In this document: one piece after another, positions 1 through 5,554 of the stretch
How the letters are laid out: each line of letters begins with the position of its first letter
How positions within the stretch are numbered: position 1 is the stretch's first letter
Assembly (NCBI GenBank): GCA_021786655.1
Contig: JAJYMU010000211.1
Location: 761 to 6,506, forward strand
Direction of reading: 5' to 3'
Length of the DNA: 5,746 bases
Source: Bacteroidota bacterium
Lineage (GTDB): Bacteria; Bacteroidota; Ignavibacteria; Ignavibacteriales; Melioribacteraceae
Notes under the pieces: model-generated
What the model was told of the DNA's origin: nothing
Databases searched by the model: none
The model's input: the letters and a program-made list of their open reading frames with translations, nothing else
Translations under genes and position numbers: made by a program

Positions 1-198
1 ACCACAATCGGTTCTAACATTACAATAAAAGGTTTGAGTTACATATTTGGTTCGCAAATCGAGAACAACATTTTCATCGAGCACTCGGTGCTGATCAGAA
101 AAAAAGTATCAAAACCTGCCGGCGAAAAGTCCGATTCCTTCAAAGTGAAATACTATTTGCCTGAAGTTGAAGGAAAAGAAGGAATTAGAGAATTGTAA
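1..198 (+). CDS. C-terminal end of a hexapeptide-repeat (left-handed beta-helix) protein, probably sugar-phosphate nucleotidyltransferase; 5' truncated
   Basis: Frame 1 is open from the window edge to TAA at 196-198, giving 65 residues with no start codon, so the gene begins outside the window. The first 32 residues have aliphatic residues spaced six apart (I3, I9, I15, then I24, V30) around IGSN- and FGSQ-like turns. This is the pattern of left-handed beta-helix hexapeptide repeats found at the C-terminus of NDP-sugar pyrophosphorylases and in many acyltransferases. The tail (about residues 33-65) is charged and ends in GIREL. Which enzyme it is cannot be decided because any catalytic domain lies outside; nucleotidyltransferase is a guess from the short, partly regular coil followed by a long polar tail. 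It converges with rpsT. The hairpin just downstream has no T-run on this strand. Confidence 0.5.
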   Translation, partial: TTIGSNITIKGLSYIFGSQIENNIFIEHSVLIRKKVSKPAGEKSDSFKVKYYLPEVEGKEGIREL

Positions 199-205
199 AA
201 TGAAA

Positions 206-230
206 AAGGCAGCCGTACAAAAGCTGCCTT
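206..230 (-). terminator. Intrinsic terminator of rpsT
   Basis: A perfect 8-bp stem (AAGGCAGC at 206-213 with GCTGCCTT at 223-230) encloses a 9-base loop. Read on the minus strand, the stem is followed by TTTCATTTTAC, a T-rich tract suited to Rho-independent termination of rpsT, whose stop is 22 bases upstream. On the plus strand the hairpin is followed by CATAAAAAG, so it is a poor terminator for the convergent left-edge gene. Confidence 0.8.
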
Positions 231-252
231 CATAAAAAGAAATTCTTAAAAA

Positions 253-516
253 TTATTTCTTCGCAGCTAACTTGTTGACGTGCTTTGTAAGAGCAGACTT
301 ATTTCTGGCAGCTTTGTTTTTGTGAATTCTTCCTTTGGCCGCGGTTTTGTCAAGGAATGCAACTGCTTCTTTCAAATATACCTGAGCTTTTTCAGCGTCT
401 TCCGAGCTTTGAACTTTCTTAACGAGCGTTTTAACTTTTGATAATGCAGTTTTATTTCTTTCCTGTCTTCTCTTGGTCGATCTTACTCTTTTTTGTGCTG
501 ATTTGTGGTGCGCCAT
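253..516 (-). CDS. rpsT: 30S ribosomal protein S20
   Basis: This encodes an 87-residue, very basic protein starting MAHHKSAQKRVR and ending in AAKK. S20 binds 16S rRNA in the small subunit and helps early assembly. The N-terminal H-KSA-KR-R signature, the R-x-x-x-NK block near residue 20 and the central KGxIHKNKAAR segment are characteristic, and the length is normal for S20. An in-frame ATG at 577-579 would add 21 residues, but that extension has no S20 counterpart and overlaps the promoter at 549-580. The ATG at 514-516 is therefore chosen; it is preceded by AAGG (528-525) at 8 bases. The gene stands alone, with its own promoter and terminator, and diverges from queE. Confidence 0.96.
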   Translation of the reverse strand: MAHHKSAQKRVRSTKRRQERNKTALSKVKTLVKKVQSSEDAEKAQVYLKEAVAFLDKTAAKGRIHKNKAARNKSALTKHVNKLAAKK

Positions 517-548
517 TAATGAAACCTTATTTTGTTTAAAATTGTGGA

Positions 549-580
549 CAAATATAGTATTAAACGGTATTCGAATCAAA
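549..580 (-). promoter_or_regulatory. Bacteroidota-type promoter of rpsT
   Basis: On the minus strand, TTTG (580-577) is followed after exactly 20 bases by TATATTTG (556-549). This matches the known Bacteroidota -33/-7 consensus, TTTG and TAnnTTTG about 19-20 bases apart. Transcription would begin near 540-545, leaving a leader of about 25-30 bases before the ATG at 516. Both elements match in full and sit where the gene needs them. Confidence 0.75.
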
Positions 581-612
581 CTTAAAGGTGACGGCGAAAA
601 AAATCCCGCAAC

Positions 613-643
613 TTTTTTATCTACCGGTTCGTTGTTATCTTTG
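613..643 (+). promoter_or_regulatory. Probable Bacteroidota-type promoter of queE
   Basis: TATCTTTG at 636-643 is a full match to the TAnnTTTG -7 element. At the expected distance upstream there is only a T-run (TTTT near 613-616) and no clear TTTG, so the -33 half is weak. Transcription would start near 650, giving a very short leader before the queE ATG at 666. It points away from the rpsT promoter. Confidence 0.5.
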
Positions 644-665
644 CGCCACTTTGAAATGAAGTTTT

Positions 666-1304
666 ATGTTGAAAATAAACGAAATATATCGATCAATACA
701 AGGTGAGAGCTCAAAAGCCGGGCTGCCGTGTGTTTTTGTGCGGTTAACTTATTGCAATTTGCGCTGTTCATATTGCGATACGGAATACGCATTCTACGAC
801 GGCAAGGATTTGTCGGTCGAGGAAATTGTTGCGGAAGTAAAAAAGTATGACTGCAAATTGGTTGAGATTACCGGCGGAGAACCGCTGTTCCAGGATGAAT
901 CGATAGAGTTGATGAAACGATTATGCGATGAAGGTTTTGATGTGATGCTTGAAACCGGCGGAAGTTTGCCTATCAAGAATATTGATAAACGTGTAATGAT
1001 TATTCTTGATTTGAAATGTCCATCAAGCAAAATGATGAAAAAGAATCTTTACGAGAATCTAGACTTTATCAAACCAACGGACGAAATCAAATTTGTAATC
1101 GGAACGCGCGAAGATTACGATTGGACAAAAGACATTCTAAAAAAATATGAATTAGAAAAAAAGTGTAACATTCTTTTCTCTGTTGTCTTTGGAGCGCTTG
1201 AACCGGCAAAACTTGTAGAATGGATGTTGGAAGACAATTTGAAAGTTAGATTCCAATTGCAGATGCATAAATTTATTTGGGAACCAACCGCAAAAGGTGT
1301 TTAA
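666..1304 (+). CDS. queE: 7-carboxy-7-deazaguanine synthase (radical SAM)
   Basis: QueE is a radical SAM enzyme that converts 6-carboxy-5,6,7,8-tetrahydropterin to 7-carboxy-7-deazaguanine in the cytoplasmic queuosine precursor pathway. The 212-residue protein has the iron-sulfur motif CX3CX2C at C30, C34 and C37, followed by DTEYAF. The N-terminal IYRSIQGESS block (residues 7-16) is the substrate-binding segment typical of QueE. TGGEP (69-73), LETGGS (95-100) and DLKCPSS (115-121) follow in the usual order, and the tail reads HKFIWEPTAKGV. Length and motif order are normal. The ATG at 666 is used because IYRSIQGE must lie near the N-terminus; only a weak GAAG (658-661) precedes it. Its stop codon overlaps the queD start (TAATG), so the two are co-transcribed and probably translationally coupled. 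Confidence 0.94.
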   Translation: MLKINEIYRSIQGESSKAGLPCVFVRLTYCNLRCSYCDTEYAFYDGKDLSVEEIVAEVKKYDCKLVEITGGEPLFQDESIELMKRLCDEGFDVMLETGGSLPIKNIDKRVMIILDLKCPSSKMMKKNLYENLDFIKPTDEIKFVIGTREDYDWTKDILKKYELEKKCNILFSVVFGALEPAKLVEWMLEDNLKVRFQLQMHKFIWEPTAKGV

Positions 1305-1717
1305 TGAAAATTGCAAAAGAATTTACCTGGGAGATGGGTCATCGTTTAACTTTTCATAAAGGGAAATGTAAAAACCTTCACGGCCATTCGTATAAGTGTA
1401 TGGTTGAGTTAACCGGCGAACCTGACAAGAATGGAATGGTGCTGGATTATTACGACGTAAAAAAAATTATCGAGCCTCTGATAGATGAAATGGACCATTC
1501 ATTCATGGTCTTCAGCAGTGACAAAGAACTTATGCACGCTTTGCAAACATTAAACTCGCGATATGTTGTCGTAGATTTCGAAACCACTGCCGAAAACATT
1601 TGTCTTTATCTTCTTGACAAAATCAAGTCTGCAAAACTCCCGGAGAATGTTAGCGCCTTGAAAGTAAAAGTTTTTGAAACTGAAAACACATACGCTGAAG
1701 AAGAAACATGTATTTAG
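1304..1717 (+). CDS. queD: 6-carboxy-5,6,7,8-tetrahydropterin synthase (PTPS/QueD family)
   Basis: QueD turns 7,8-dihydroneopterin triphosphate into 6-carboxytetrahydropterin, the substrate of QueE encoded just upstream. The 137-residue protein carries the zinc ligands H13 (in EMGHRL), H26 and H28 (in NLHGHSY). The catalytic cysteine is C22, in the CxxxHGH arrangement. D64-H65 (EMDHS) and E125 (VFETENTYA) complete the family active site, with TAENI at 95-99. The ATG at 1304-1306 is chosen over one at 1277 because it starts directly at MKIAKEF, as in the family, and AAGG (1294-1297) lies 6 bases upstream. The longer form would add nine residues read from inside queE. Pairing with queE favours QueD over a eukaryote-like pyruvoyltetrahydropterin synthase. 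Confidence 0.93.
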   Translation: MKIAKEFTWEMGHRLTFHKGKCKNLHGHSYKCMVELTGEPDKNGMVLDYYDVKKIIEPLIDEMDHSFMVFSSDKELMHALQTLNSRYVVVDFETTAENICLYLLDKIKSAKLPENVSALKVKVFETENTYAEEETCI

Positions 1718-1769
1718 TTTTCACTTATTTGGGATAATTGATTAAATTTATGAGTGCTGAGTGAGGGCA

Positions 1770-2063
1770 ATGGAACTGATCTTTGAATGGGATATTGCAA
1801 AGGATAAGATAAATTTTCGAAAGCACAGAATTACTTTCAATGAAGCAAAGACTGTTTTTTATGATCCATTAGCCAAAATATTTGATGATGAAATTCATTC
1901 TGTACGGGAATTCAGAGAGATCATAATCGGCCACTCACAGTTTAATAAGTTATTACTCGTTGTTTTTGTGGAAAAAAAACGAAATAGAGTGAGAATCATA
2001 AGTGCAAGAATAGCTACAAAGAAAGAGAAGAAAGATTATGAAGAAAACAAAACGAGGTTCTGA
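1770..2063 (+). CDS. brnT: BrnT family toxin (RelE-like ribonuclease)
   Basis: BrnT toxins are small RelE-fold ribonucleases that stop translation and are held inactive by a DNA-binding antitoxin encoded downstream. This 97-residue protein shows the family layout: FEWD (5-8), an N-x-x-KH element (N15, K18-H19), F-EA (23-26), a central RE-R-x-x-x-G segment (46-54), a hydrophobic strand LLLVVF (61-66), and RIISAR (75-80) followed by a basic KKEKKDYEE tail. The ATG at 1770 puts FEWD at the usual distance from the start. A GTG at 1761 would add three residues and cannot be excluded, because the purine-rich GAGTGAGGG sits close to both. An 8-base palindrome, TAAATTTA (1743-1750), lies just upstream and might be part of an autoregulatory operator, which is speculative. 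There are 52 bases between queD and this start with no clear terminator. Confidence 0.85.
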   Translation: MELIFEWDIAKDKINFRKHRITFNEAKTVFYDPLAKIFDDEIHSVREFREIIIGHSQFNKLLLVVFVEKKRNRVRIISARIATKKEKKDYEENKTRF

Positions 2064-2268
2064 GTCAAAAGTATCCGAAATGTTGAGCGAATATAATTTC
2101 GATTATAGCAAATCAAAACCTAATAGGTTTGCAAAAACAGAAAAACAAATTGTTGTTCAAATTGACGAAGATGTAGCAAAGGTATTTTCATCATCTGAAA
2201 AGGTCAATACCGCCCTTCGTACACTTATTCACAGTTATCCCAAAAGAAACTCCAAGACCACTTCATAA
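2038..2268 (+). CDS. Antitoxin of the BrnT/BrnA-type pair, ribbon-helix-helix-like
   Basis: The 76-residue product overlaps the toxin gene by 26 bases in another frame, the toxin-first order usual for brnTA operons. The N-terminal half is polar and probably flexible, with FDYSKSKPNRFAK (21-33) as a recognisable block. Residues 38-67 (IVVQIDEDVAKVF, then SSEKVNTALRTLI) fit a short beta strand followed by two helices, the ribbon-helix-helix fold used for DNA binding and autorepression. BrnA proteins usually place that fold in this position. The purine-rich GAGAAGAAAG before the ATG can serve as its ribosome site. The role is inferred from position and fold rather than from a diagnostic motif, and the exact antitoxin family is uncertain. 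Confidence 0.75.
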   Translation: MKKTKRGSESKVSEMLSEYNFDYSKSKPNRFAKTEKQIVVQIDEDVAKVFSSSEKVNTALRTLIHSYPKRNSKTTS

Positions 2269-2279
2269 AACTGCCTTGA

Positions 2280-3032
2280 CTACCCTGGAGATTGGATTTT
2301 AGAACTCTTAACCTCATTCAAGATTTTCGGCAGAACTTCTCCCGCTTTTCCAAAGATAGAATAATCTGCAAACTGAGTTAAATCAGTCGGCTCAATATTT
2401 ACTTCCACAATGTAGGATCCGGCACGTTTTGCCGCTAGTGGAATATACGCTGCCGGATAGACAACAGCAGATGTTCCGACGACAAAACAGATGTCGCTCC
2501 ATTCGGCTGCTTTTTCTCCTCCGCTGAATTGATCTTCGGGCAGCATCTCGCCGAACCAAACAACATCGGGACGAACGAGTCCGCCGCAATTTTTGCATTT
2601 AGGCGCGCTGTGCGTTAACTCAATATCGGGCAAGTTATAGAAAGTGTGGCATTCAACGCAATAATTTCTTTCTATGTTTCCGTGGAGCTCAAAAATTTTC
2701 TTTGATCCGGCTCGACGGTGAAGATTGTCTATGTTTTGTGTTACCACGGTTACATCAAAATATTTTTCGAGTTCCGCAATTGCAATATGTCCGGCATTTG
2801 GTTGCGCTTTGTGAACAATATCTCTTCTATGTTGATACCATTCCCAAACCAGATCCGGGTTGCGCATGAATGCGTCAAAGTTCGCAAGTTCTTCCGGTTT
2901 CATCTTATTCCAAATACCGTCTTTGCCCCGGAATGTTGAAATGCCGCTCTCAGCGGAAATCCCGGCGCCCGTAAAGAAAACAATCTTTTTTGCGGAAGAA
3001 AGTTTTTGTAGAAATTCTGATTTGAATTGCAT
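2280..3032 (-). CDS. cobB: NAD-dependent protein deacylase, sirtuin (CobB/Sir2 family)
   Basis: Sirtuins remove acyl groups from lysines using NAD+, giving O-acyl-ADP-ribose and nicotinamide. The 250-residue protein has all core elements: GAGIS (22-26), FRG (34-36), TQNID (98-102), the catalytic H117 in LHG, the zinc ligands C125, C128, C146 and C149, VVWFGE (157-162), GTS (186-188) and VNIEP (211-215). Y66 and R69 form the YxxR pair that marks class III (SIRT5/CobB-like) enzymes able to bind succinyl- and malonyl-lysine, so desuccinylase activity is likely in addition to deacetylation. Length is normal and there is no extra domain of the kind seen in defence sirtuins. No convincing ribosome site precedes the ATG. 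The gene converges on the antitoxin gene with 11 bases between stops and lies downstream of the palindromic repeat. Confidence 0.95.
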   Translation of the reverse strand: MQFKSEFLQKLSSAKKIVFFTGAGISAESGISTFRGKDGIWNKMKPEELANFDAFMRNPDLVWEWYQHRRDIVHKAQPNAGHIAIAELEKYFDVTVVTQNIDNLHRRAGSKKIFELHGNIERNYCVECHTFYNLPDIELTHSAPKCKNCGGLVRPDVVWFGEMLPEDQFSGGEKAAEWSDICFVVGTSAVVYPAAYIPLAAKRAGSYIVEVNIEPTDLTQFADYSIFGKAGEVLPKILNEVKSSKIQSPG

Positions 3033-3044
3033 AATGAAATTAAG

Positions 3045-3146
3045 TGTATCACTCTGAACGAAGTGAAGAGTCTAAAACATTAAGACTTAGAGATTCTTCT
3101 CCCGATGCCATGAAAAATCTCGCGGCATCGGGATCAGAATGACAAA
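3045..3146. repeat. Imperfect palindromic intergenic repeat with terminal inverted repeats
   Basis: Nearly all of the gap between the TPR and sirtuin genes is a nested palindrome. The outer arms are TCACTCTGA (3049-3057) and TCAGAATGA (3134-3142), complementary with one mismatch; extended to 3045-3057 and 3134-3146 they pair at 10 of 13 positions. One inner hairpin pairs GAAGAGTCT (3065-3073) with AGATTCTTC (3091-3099), 8 of 9 Watson-Crick plus a G-T wobble. A second has a perfect 10-bp stem, TCCCGATGCC (3100-3109) with GGCATCGGGA (3124-3133). On the minus strand the right arm reads TTTGTCATTCTGATCCCGAT, which resembles dispersed repeats common in Bacteroidota and Ignavibacteriota genomes (recalled, not searched). 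Neither hairpin is followed by a T-run, so a role as intrinsic terminator is not supported. Confidence 0.75.
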
Positions 3147-3150
3147 TTAG

Positions 3151-3936
3151 TTATTCGTTCTTTATATCGTTCAACATTTTCTTTGCTTCGGCGAGACGGT
3201 TTACATCGTCTTGGTGCTGGAATTGACAAGTCAAAGCTATGTTTAACATTTCGCGCGCGGTTTTGTAATCGTCTTCGCGAATCAATGAATGCGCGTAGTC
3301 AACGTAAAACATCATATAGCCGGGATAAATTTCTATCGCCTTCTTATATTCTTGCAATGCGATATCATTATCTGCCCAGCCTAATCCGAGAATTGAGCGA
3401 GCCGGTTTCCATTTCTCACTTGTCTTGGCATGTGTCCTTGCCAGAACATAATGAGCAACGCCCTGAATAAAATTTCCGCCGTTGCCGAGCTGAATTGCTT
3501 TTTCTACATCAGCCCTTACACTGTTTACAACTCCTGCAACAGAAAAGACTCCTTTGAAGAGAGCAATCTTTCCGTTAGCAATTGCGCGCCTCAAGAAACC
3601 AACAGATTGATCCGGCTTTACTTTAACAGCTTTGTCAGCATATTCAAGTGCTTTATTATATGTTGCAAGCTGAGCATCTTCTTCAGCACTAGTTTTTTTC
3701 GGCATTTTGTCGGCAATGTCTACGTACGTACGTGAAATGCGCCACAGAACTTCAAAATTATTTGGATCTATCTTTTCCGCTTTCTTCAGAACTTCAAGAG
3801 CTTTCTCATTATTGAATTGTTTGTAGTAATCTTCAACTTCGTTGATCATCTGATCAATCGATTGCGCAAATATTTTTACTGATGCGAATGACAAAGCGAG
3901 GAATAGAATCAGTACTATGCCGTTTTGTTTTTTCAT
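3151..3936 (-). CDS. Exported tetratricopeptide-repeat protein of unknown function
   Basis: The 261-residue protein begins with a typical signal peptide: KK at 2-3, a hydrophobic core over about 7-20, and a likely cleavage after A24 (IFA-Q), with no lipobox cysteine. The mature part is helical with TPR-like units: about 30-60 (KALEVLKKAEKIDPNN), 92-125 (KALEYADKAVKVKPDQ) and 195-237 (EYKKAIEIYPGY, then DYKTAREMLNIAL). A middle segment (about 112-150) has GKIALFKG and VEKAIQLG. The layout recalls the TPR-like RMD family, but that is a loose resemblance. It is probably a periplasmic scaffold or binding protein with no catalytic residues visible. GAGGAA (3949-3944) lies 7 bases before the ATG. 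Its start is 22 bases from the stop of the exonuclease gene upstream, which suggests one transcript. Confidence 0.8.
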   Translation of the reverse strand: MKKQNGIVLILFLALSFASVKIFAQSIDQMINEVEDYYKQFNNEKALEVLKKAEKIDPNNFEVLWRISRTYVDIADKMPKKTSAEEDAQLATYNKALEYADKAVKVKPDQSVGFLRRAIANGKIALFKGVFSVAGVVNSVRADVEKAIQLGNGGNFIQGVAHYVLARTHAKTSEKWKPARSILGLGWADNDIALQEYKKAIEIYPGYMMFYVDYAHSLIREDDYKTAREMLNIALTCQFQHQDDVNRLAEAKKMLNDIKNE

Positions 3937-3958
3937 GTTACCGTTCCTCAGTTAATTT

Positions 3959-4933
3959 TTAATTAGTTGTTTTTTTTGATTCTTCGTTTGATATATATAA
4001 TGCGGTATTAGCGAGAGGTAAAAATCTTGTCCAACTGCCGCCTTTATTTTTGTCTGCTTCTATCGCACTTCTGTATGCATTTGTCTTTGCGCTAAGTTCA
4101 TCTGCTTGATATAAAACAATTGCTTCCAACGTTTTCGGTTCTACCGGTGAACCAAATTCCAATTTGCCTTGGTGACTTAAGATAAGGTGAACGAGTTGAT
4201 TTTTCAAATTGTCCGGAAAGTCCGGGATTGCCGATGCCGCTTTTTCAACTTCAAACGCGCCTATCATGATGTGTCCGATAAGTTTTCCTTTGTCGGAATA
4301 ATCGAATACGGAATCGTACGTAAGCTCTTCCGTTTTTCCGAAGTCATGCAGCAGGGCGCCGCTAACCAAAAGATCACGATTAATTTCTGGATGGAACGTG
4401 CACATCAAATCACAGATCTTAACAATCTCCAATGTGTGTTCAAGCAATCCGTGAACGTAAGCATGATGCCACGCCTTACCCGCCGGCGTGCGGCAAAATT
4501 TTTCCAGACTTTCACCGGTCAAGATTGACTTGATAAGTTTATTTAGGTACATGTTCGTTATCGAATCGGCAACCTGGTTTAATTCATTGGCCATAACATC
4601 GAGCGGACGTTTGGACCTTGGCAAAAAATCATCCGGACGAACATCGTCGTTATCTTTTGCCGCGCGGATTTTATCAATCTTAATTTGCGGTGCGCCGTTA
4701 AACTCTTCTATCTTCCCGGCAATTTTTACAATTGTTCCTTCTCTAACGGCATCCTTAATATTATCAATACGATCCCAAACTTTTGCCGGTAGAACAGCGG
4801 ATTTGTCTCTAAGCTCAAGATTCAAATAACTTGAACCGGTCTTGGAAGTTTTTATTTCGAACTTACTGACGATAAGGAAAAGTGTGATTTCATCGCCGAT
4901 TGAAAAATCAATCAATTCTTTTTGTTTGAGCAT
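3959..4933 (-). CDS. OB-fold plus HD-domain protein, YhaM-type 3'-5' exoribonuclease
   Basis: The 324-residue protein joins an N-terminal OB-fold nucleic-acid-binding domain (about 12-92, including the LNLELRDKSAVLPAKVW strand pair) to a C-terminal HD domain (about 155-285). Likely metal ligands are H166 (GLLEHT), H196-D197 (LLHDFGK), H221 (GHIMIG), H254 (LSHQG) and D278 (QADELSAK), so the active site is intact. This domain order and near-identical length match Bacillus YhaM (314 residues), a cytoplasmic 3'-to-5' exoribonuclease also active on single-stranded DNA. By analogy it would trim or degrade RNA 3' ends; the substrate here is inferred. No Shine-Dalgarno is visible before the ATG. The 63-base gap to the NusG-like gene shows neither a hairpin terminator nor a clear promoter, so co-transcription with that gene is possible but unproven. 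Confidence 0.85.
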   Translation of the reverse strand: MLKQKELIDFSIGDEITLFLIVSKFEIKTSKTGSSYLNLELRDKSAVLPAKVWDRIDNIKDAVREGTIVKIAGKIEEFNGAPQIKIDKIRAAKDNDDVRPDDFLPRSKRPLDVMANELNQVADSITNMYLNKLIKSILTGESLEKFCRTPAGKAWHHAYVHGLLEHTLEIVKICDLMCTFHPEINRDLLVSGALLHDFGKTEELTYDSVFDYSDKGKLIGHIMIGAFEVEKAASAIPDFPDNLKNQLVHLILSHQGKLEFGSPVEPKTLEAIVLYQADELSAKTNAYRSAIEADKNKGGSWTRFLPLANTALYISNEESKKTTN

Positions 4934-4996
4934 ATATTAATTGTGGGATACTTAATTCTGTTTCAATTTAATAAAAATAAATATGAGGGGAAAAGA

Positions 4997-5518
4997 CTAG
5001 TTTTCTAAAATTTGTACGATGTTTTCTTCAGTCAACCGAACCATCACAGTCTGGCGGAGTAAGTCTATTGAGACGCAAAACCATTTTTCTTCCTGACGTT
5101 TGCACACAGTACCAACGACATCCTTAAATGGTCCGTCAATAATTCTTACCTTTGTTCCAAGTTCAATTTGATGGCTTACAAAAACGTCGGGAGATTTTTC
5201 GAGCAGCTTTTTCAAATTTTCGATTTCCCAATCCGGAATACACGACGGTTTGCCGTTAAAACCTATTGTCTTAACAATTGAAGATTGTTGAAGCGAAATT
5301 AATCTTTCCTTTTCTATAGCATGAATAAAAACATATCCTCTAAAAAGCGGCTCTTCAATTTTTTTCTTACGGTCGCTCCATTGTTTGACGTGAGTAATTG
5401 TCGGGAGATAGTATTCAATCTCTTTGCCTTCCAACTGAAATGCGGCTTTGAATTCTTGTTGCGGTTTGGTATATAATGCGAACCATTTCTTAATAATTAA
5501 ATTACCTTCCGAACTCAT
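4997..5518 (-). CDS. NusG-family transcription elongation/antitermination factor, probable specialised paralogue
   Basis: The 173-residue protein has an N-terminal NGN domain (about 10-108) starting KKWFALYTKPQQE and containing EPLFRGYVFIH (56-66), the conserved segment of the domain that binds RNA polymerase. A C-terminal KOW domain follows (GTKVRIIDGPFKDVVGTV, 121-138). Core nusG normally sits beside secE and rplK. Its absence from such a context, and its closeness to a receiver gene, suggest a paralogue of the RfaH/UpxY/LoaP type, which act on particular long operons, often for polysaccharides. That specialisation is inferred. The ATG at 5516-5518 is preferred because GGGGAAA (5531-5525) lies 6 bases upstream; a GTG at 5531-5533 would add five residues but overlaps that ribosome site. 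The receiver gene ends 36 bases upstream, so the two may share a transcript. Confidence 0.85.
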   Translation of the reverse strand: MSSEGNLIIKKWFALYTKPQQEFKAAFQLEGKEIEYYLPTITHVKQWSDRKKKIEEPLFRGYVFIHAIEKERLISLQQSSIVKTIGFNGKPSCIPDWEIENLKKLLEKSPDVFVSHQIELGTKVRIIDGPFKDVVGTVCKRQEEKWFCVSIDLLRQTVMVRLTEENIVQILEN

Positions 5519-5524
5519 TTTTGG

Positions 5525-5531
5525 TTTCCCC
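5525..5531 (-). promoter_or_regulatory. Ribosome-binding site deciding the NusG-like start
   Basis: GGGGAAA on the minus strand lies 6 bases before the ATG at 5518, one of the clearest ribosome sites in the window. It overlaps the alternative upstream GTG (5533-5531), which favours the shorter protein. Confidence 0.55.
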
Positions 5532-5554
5532 ACTAAAACTTTTATTCTTGATGC

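Noticed and set aside
517..579. N-terminal extension of S20 by 21 residues from the ATG at 577-579
   Set aside because: S20 proteins begin at the MAHHKSA-type sequence; the extension overlaps a full promoter match at 549-580, and a ribosome site precedes the ATG at 516.
517..665. preQ1 riboswitch upstream of queE
   Set aside because: The predicted queE leader is only about 16 bases, too short, and I see no compact pseudoknot-type motif there.
473..706. Plus-strand open frame of 77 codons across rpsT start and queE start
   Set aside because: It runs antisense to rpsT, through both promoters and into queE in another frame, with no recognisable protein features.
2392..2598. Arg/Cys/Ser-rich open frame inside the sirtuin gene
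   Set aside because: It is a shifted reading of the strongly supported sirtuin; its composition is typical of an out-of-frame translation.
1770..3032. Combined toxin-antitoxin plus Sir2 defence system
   Set aside because: The sirtuin has normal length, class III deacylase features and no fused effector or sensor domain, and it is convergent with the toxin-antitoxin genes rather than co-transcribed.
2718..3057. Two plus-strand open frames antisense to the sirtuin
   Set aside because: They lie opposite a gene with complete catalytic and zinc motifs and show no domain features.
3100..3133. Hairpin as intrinsic terminator of the TPR gene
   Set aside because: The stem is strong but on neither strand is it followed by a T-run; it fits better as part of the palindromic repeat.
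3183..3735. Two plus-strand open frames antisense to the TPR gene
   Set aside because: The minus-strand gene has a signal peptide, TPR units and a ribosome site; the antisense frames have none of these.
4187..4829. Two plus-strand open frames antisense to the HD/OB gene
   Set aside because: They are shadows of a gene with an intact HD motif set.
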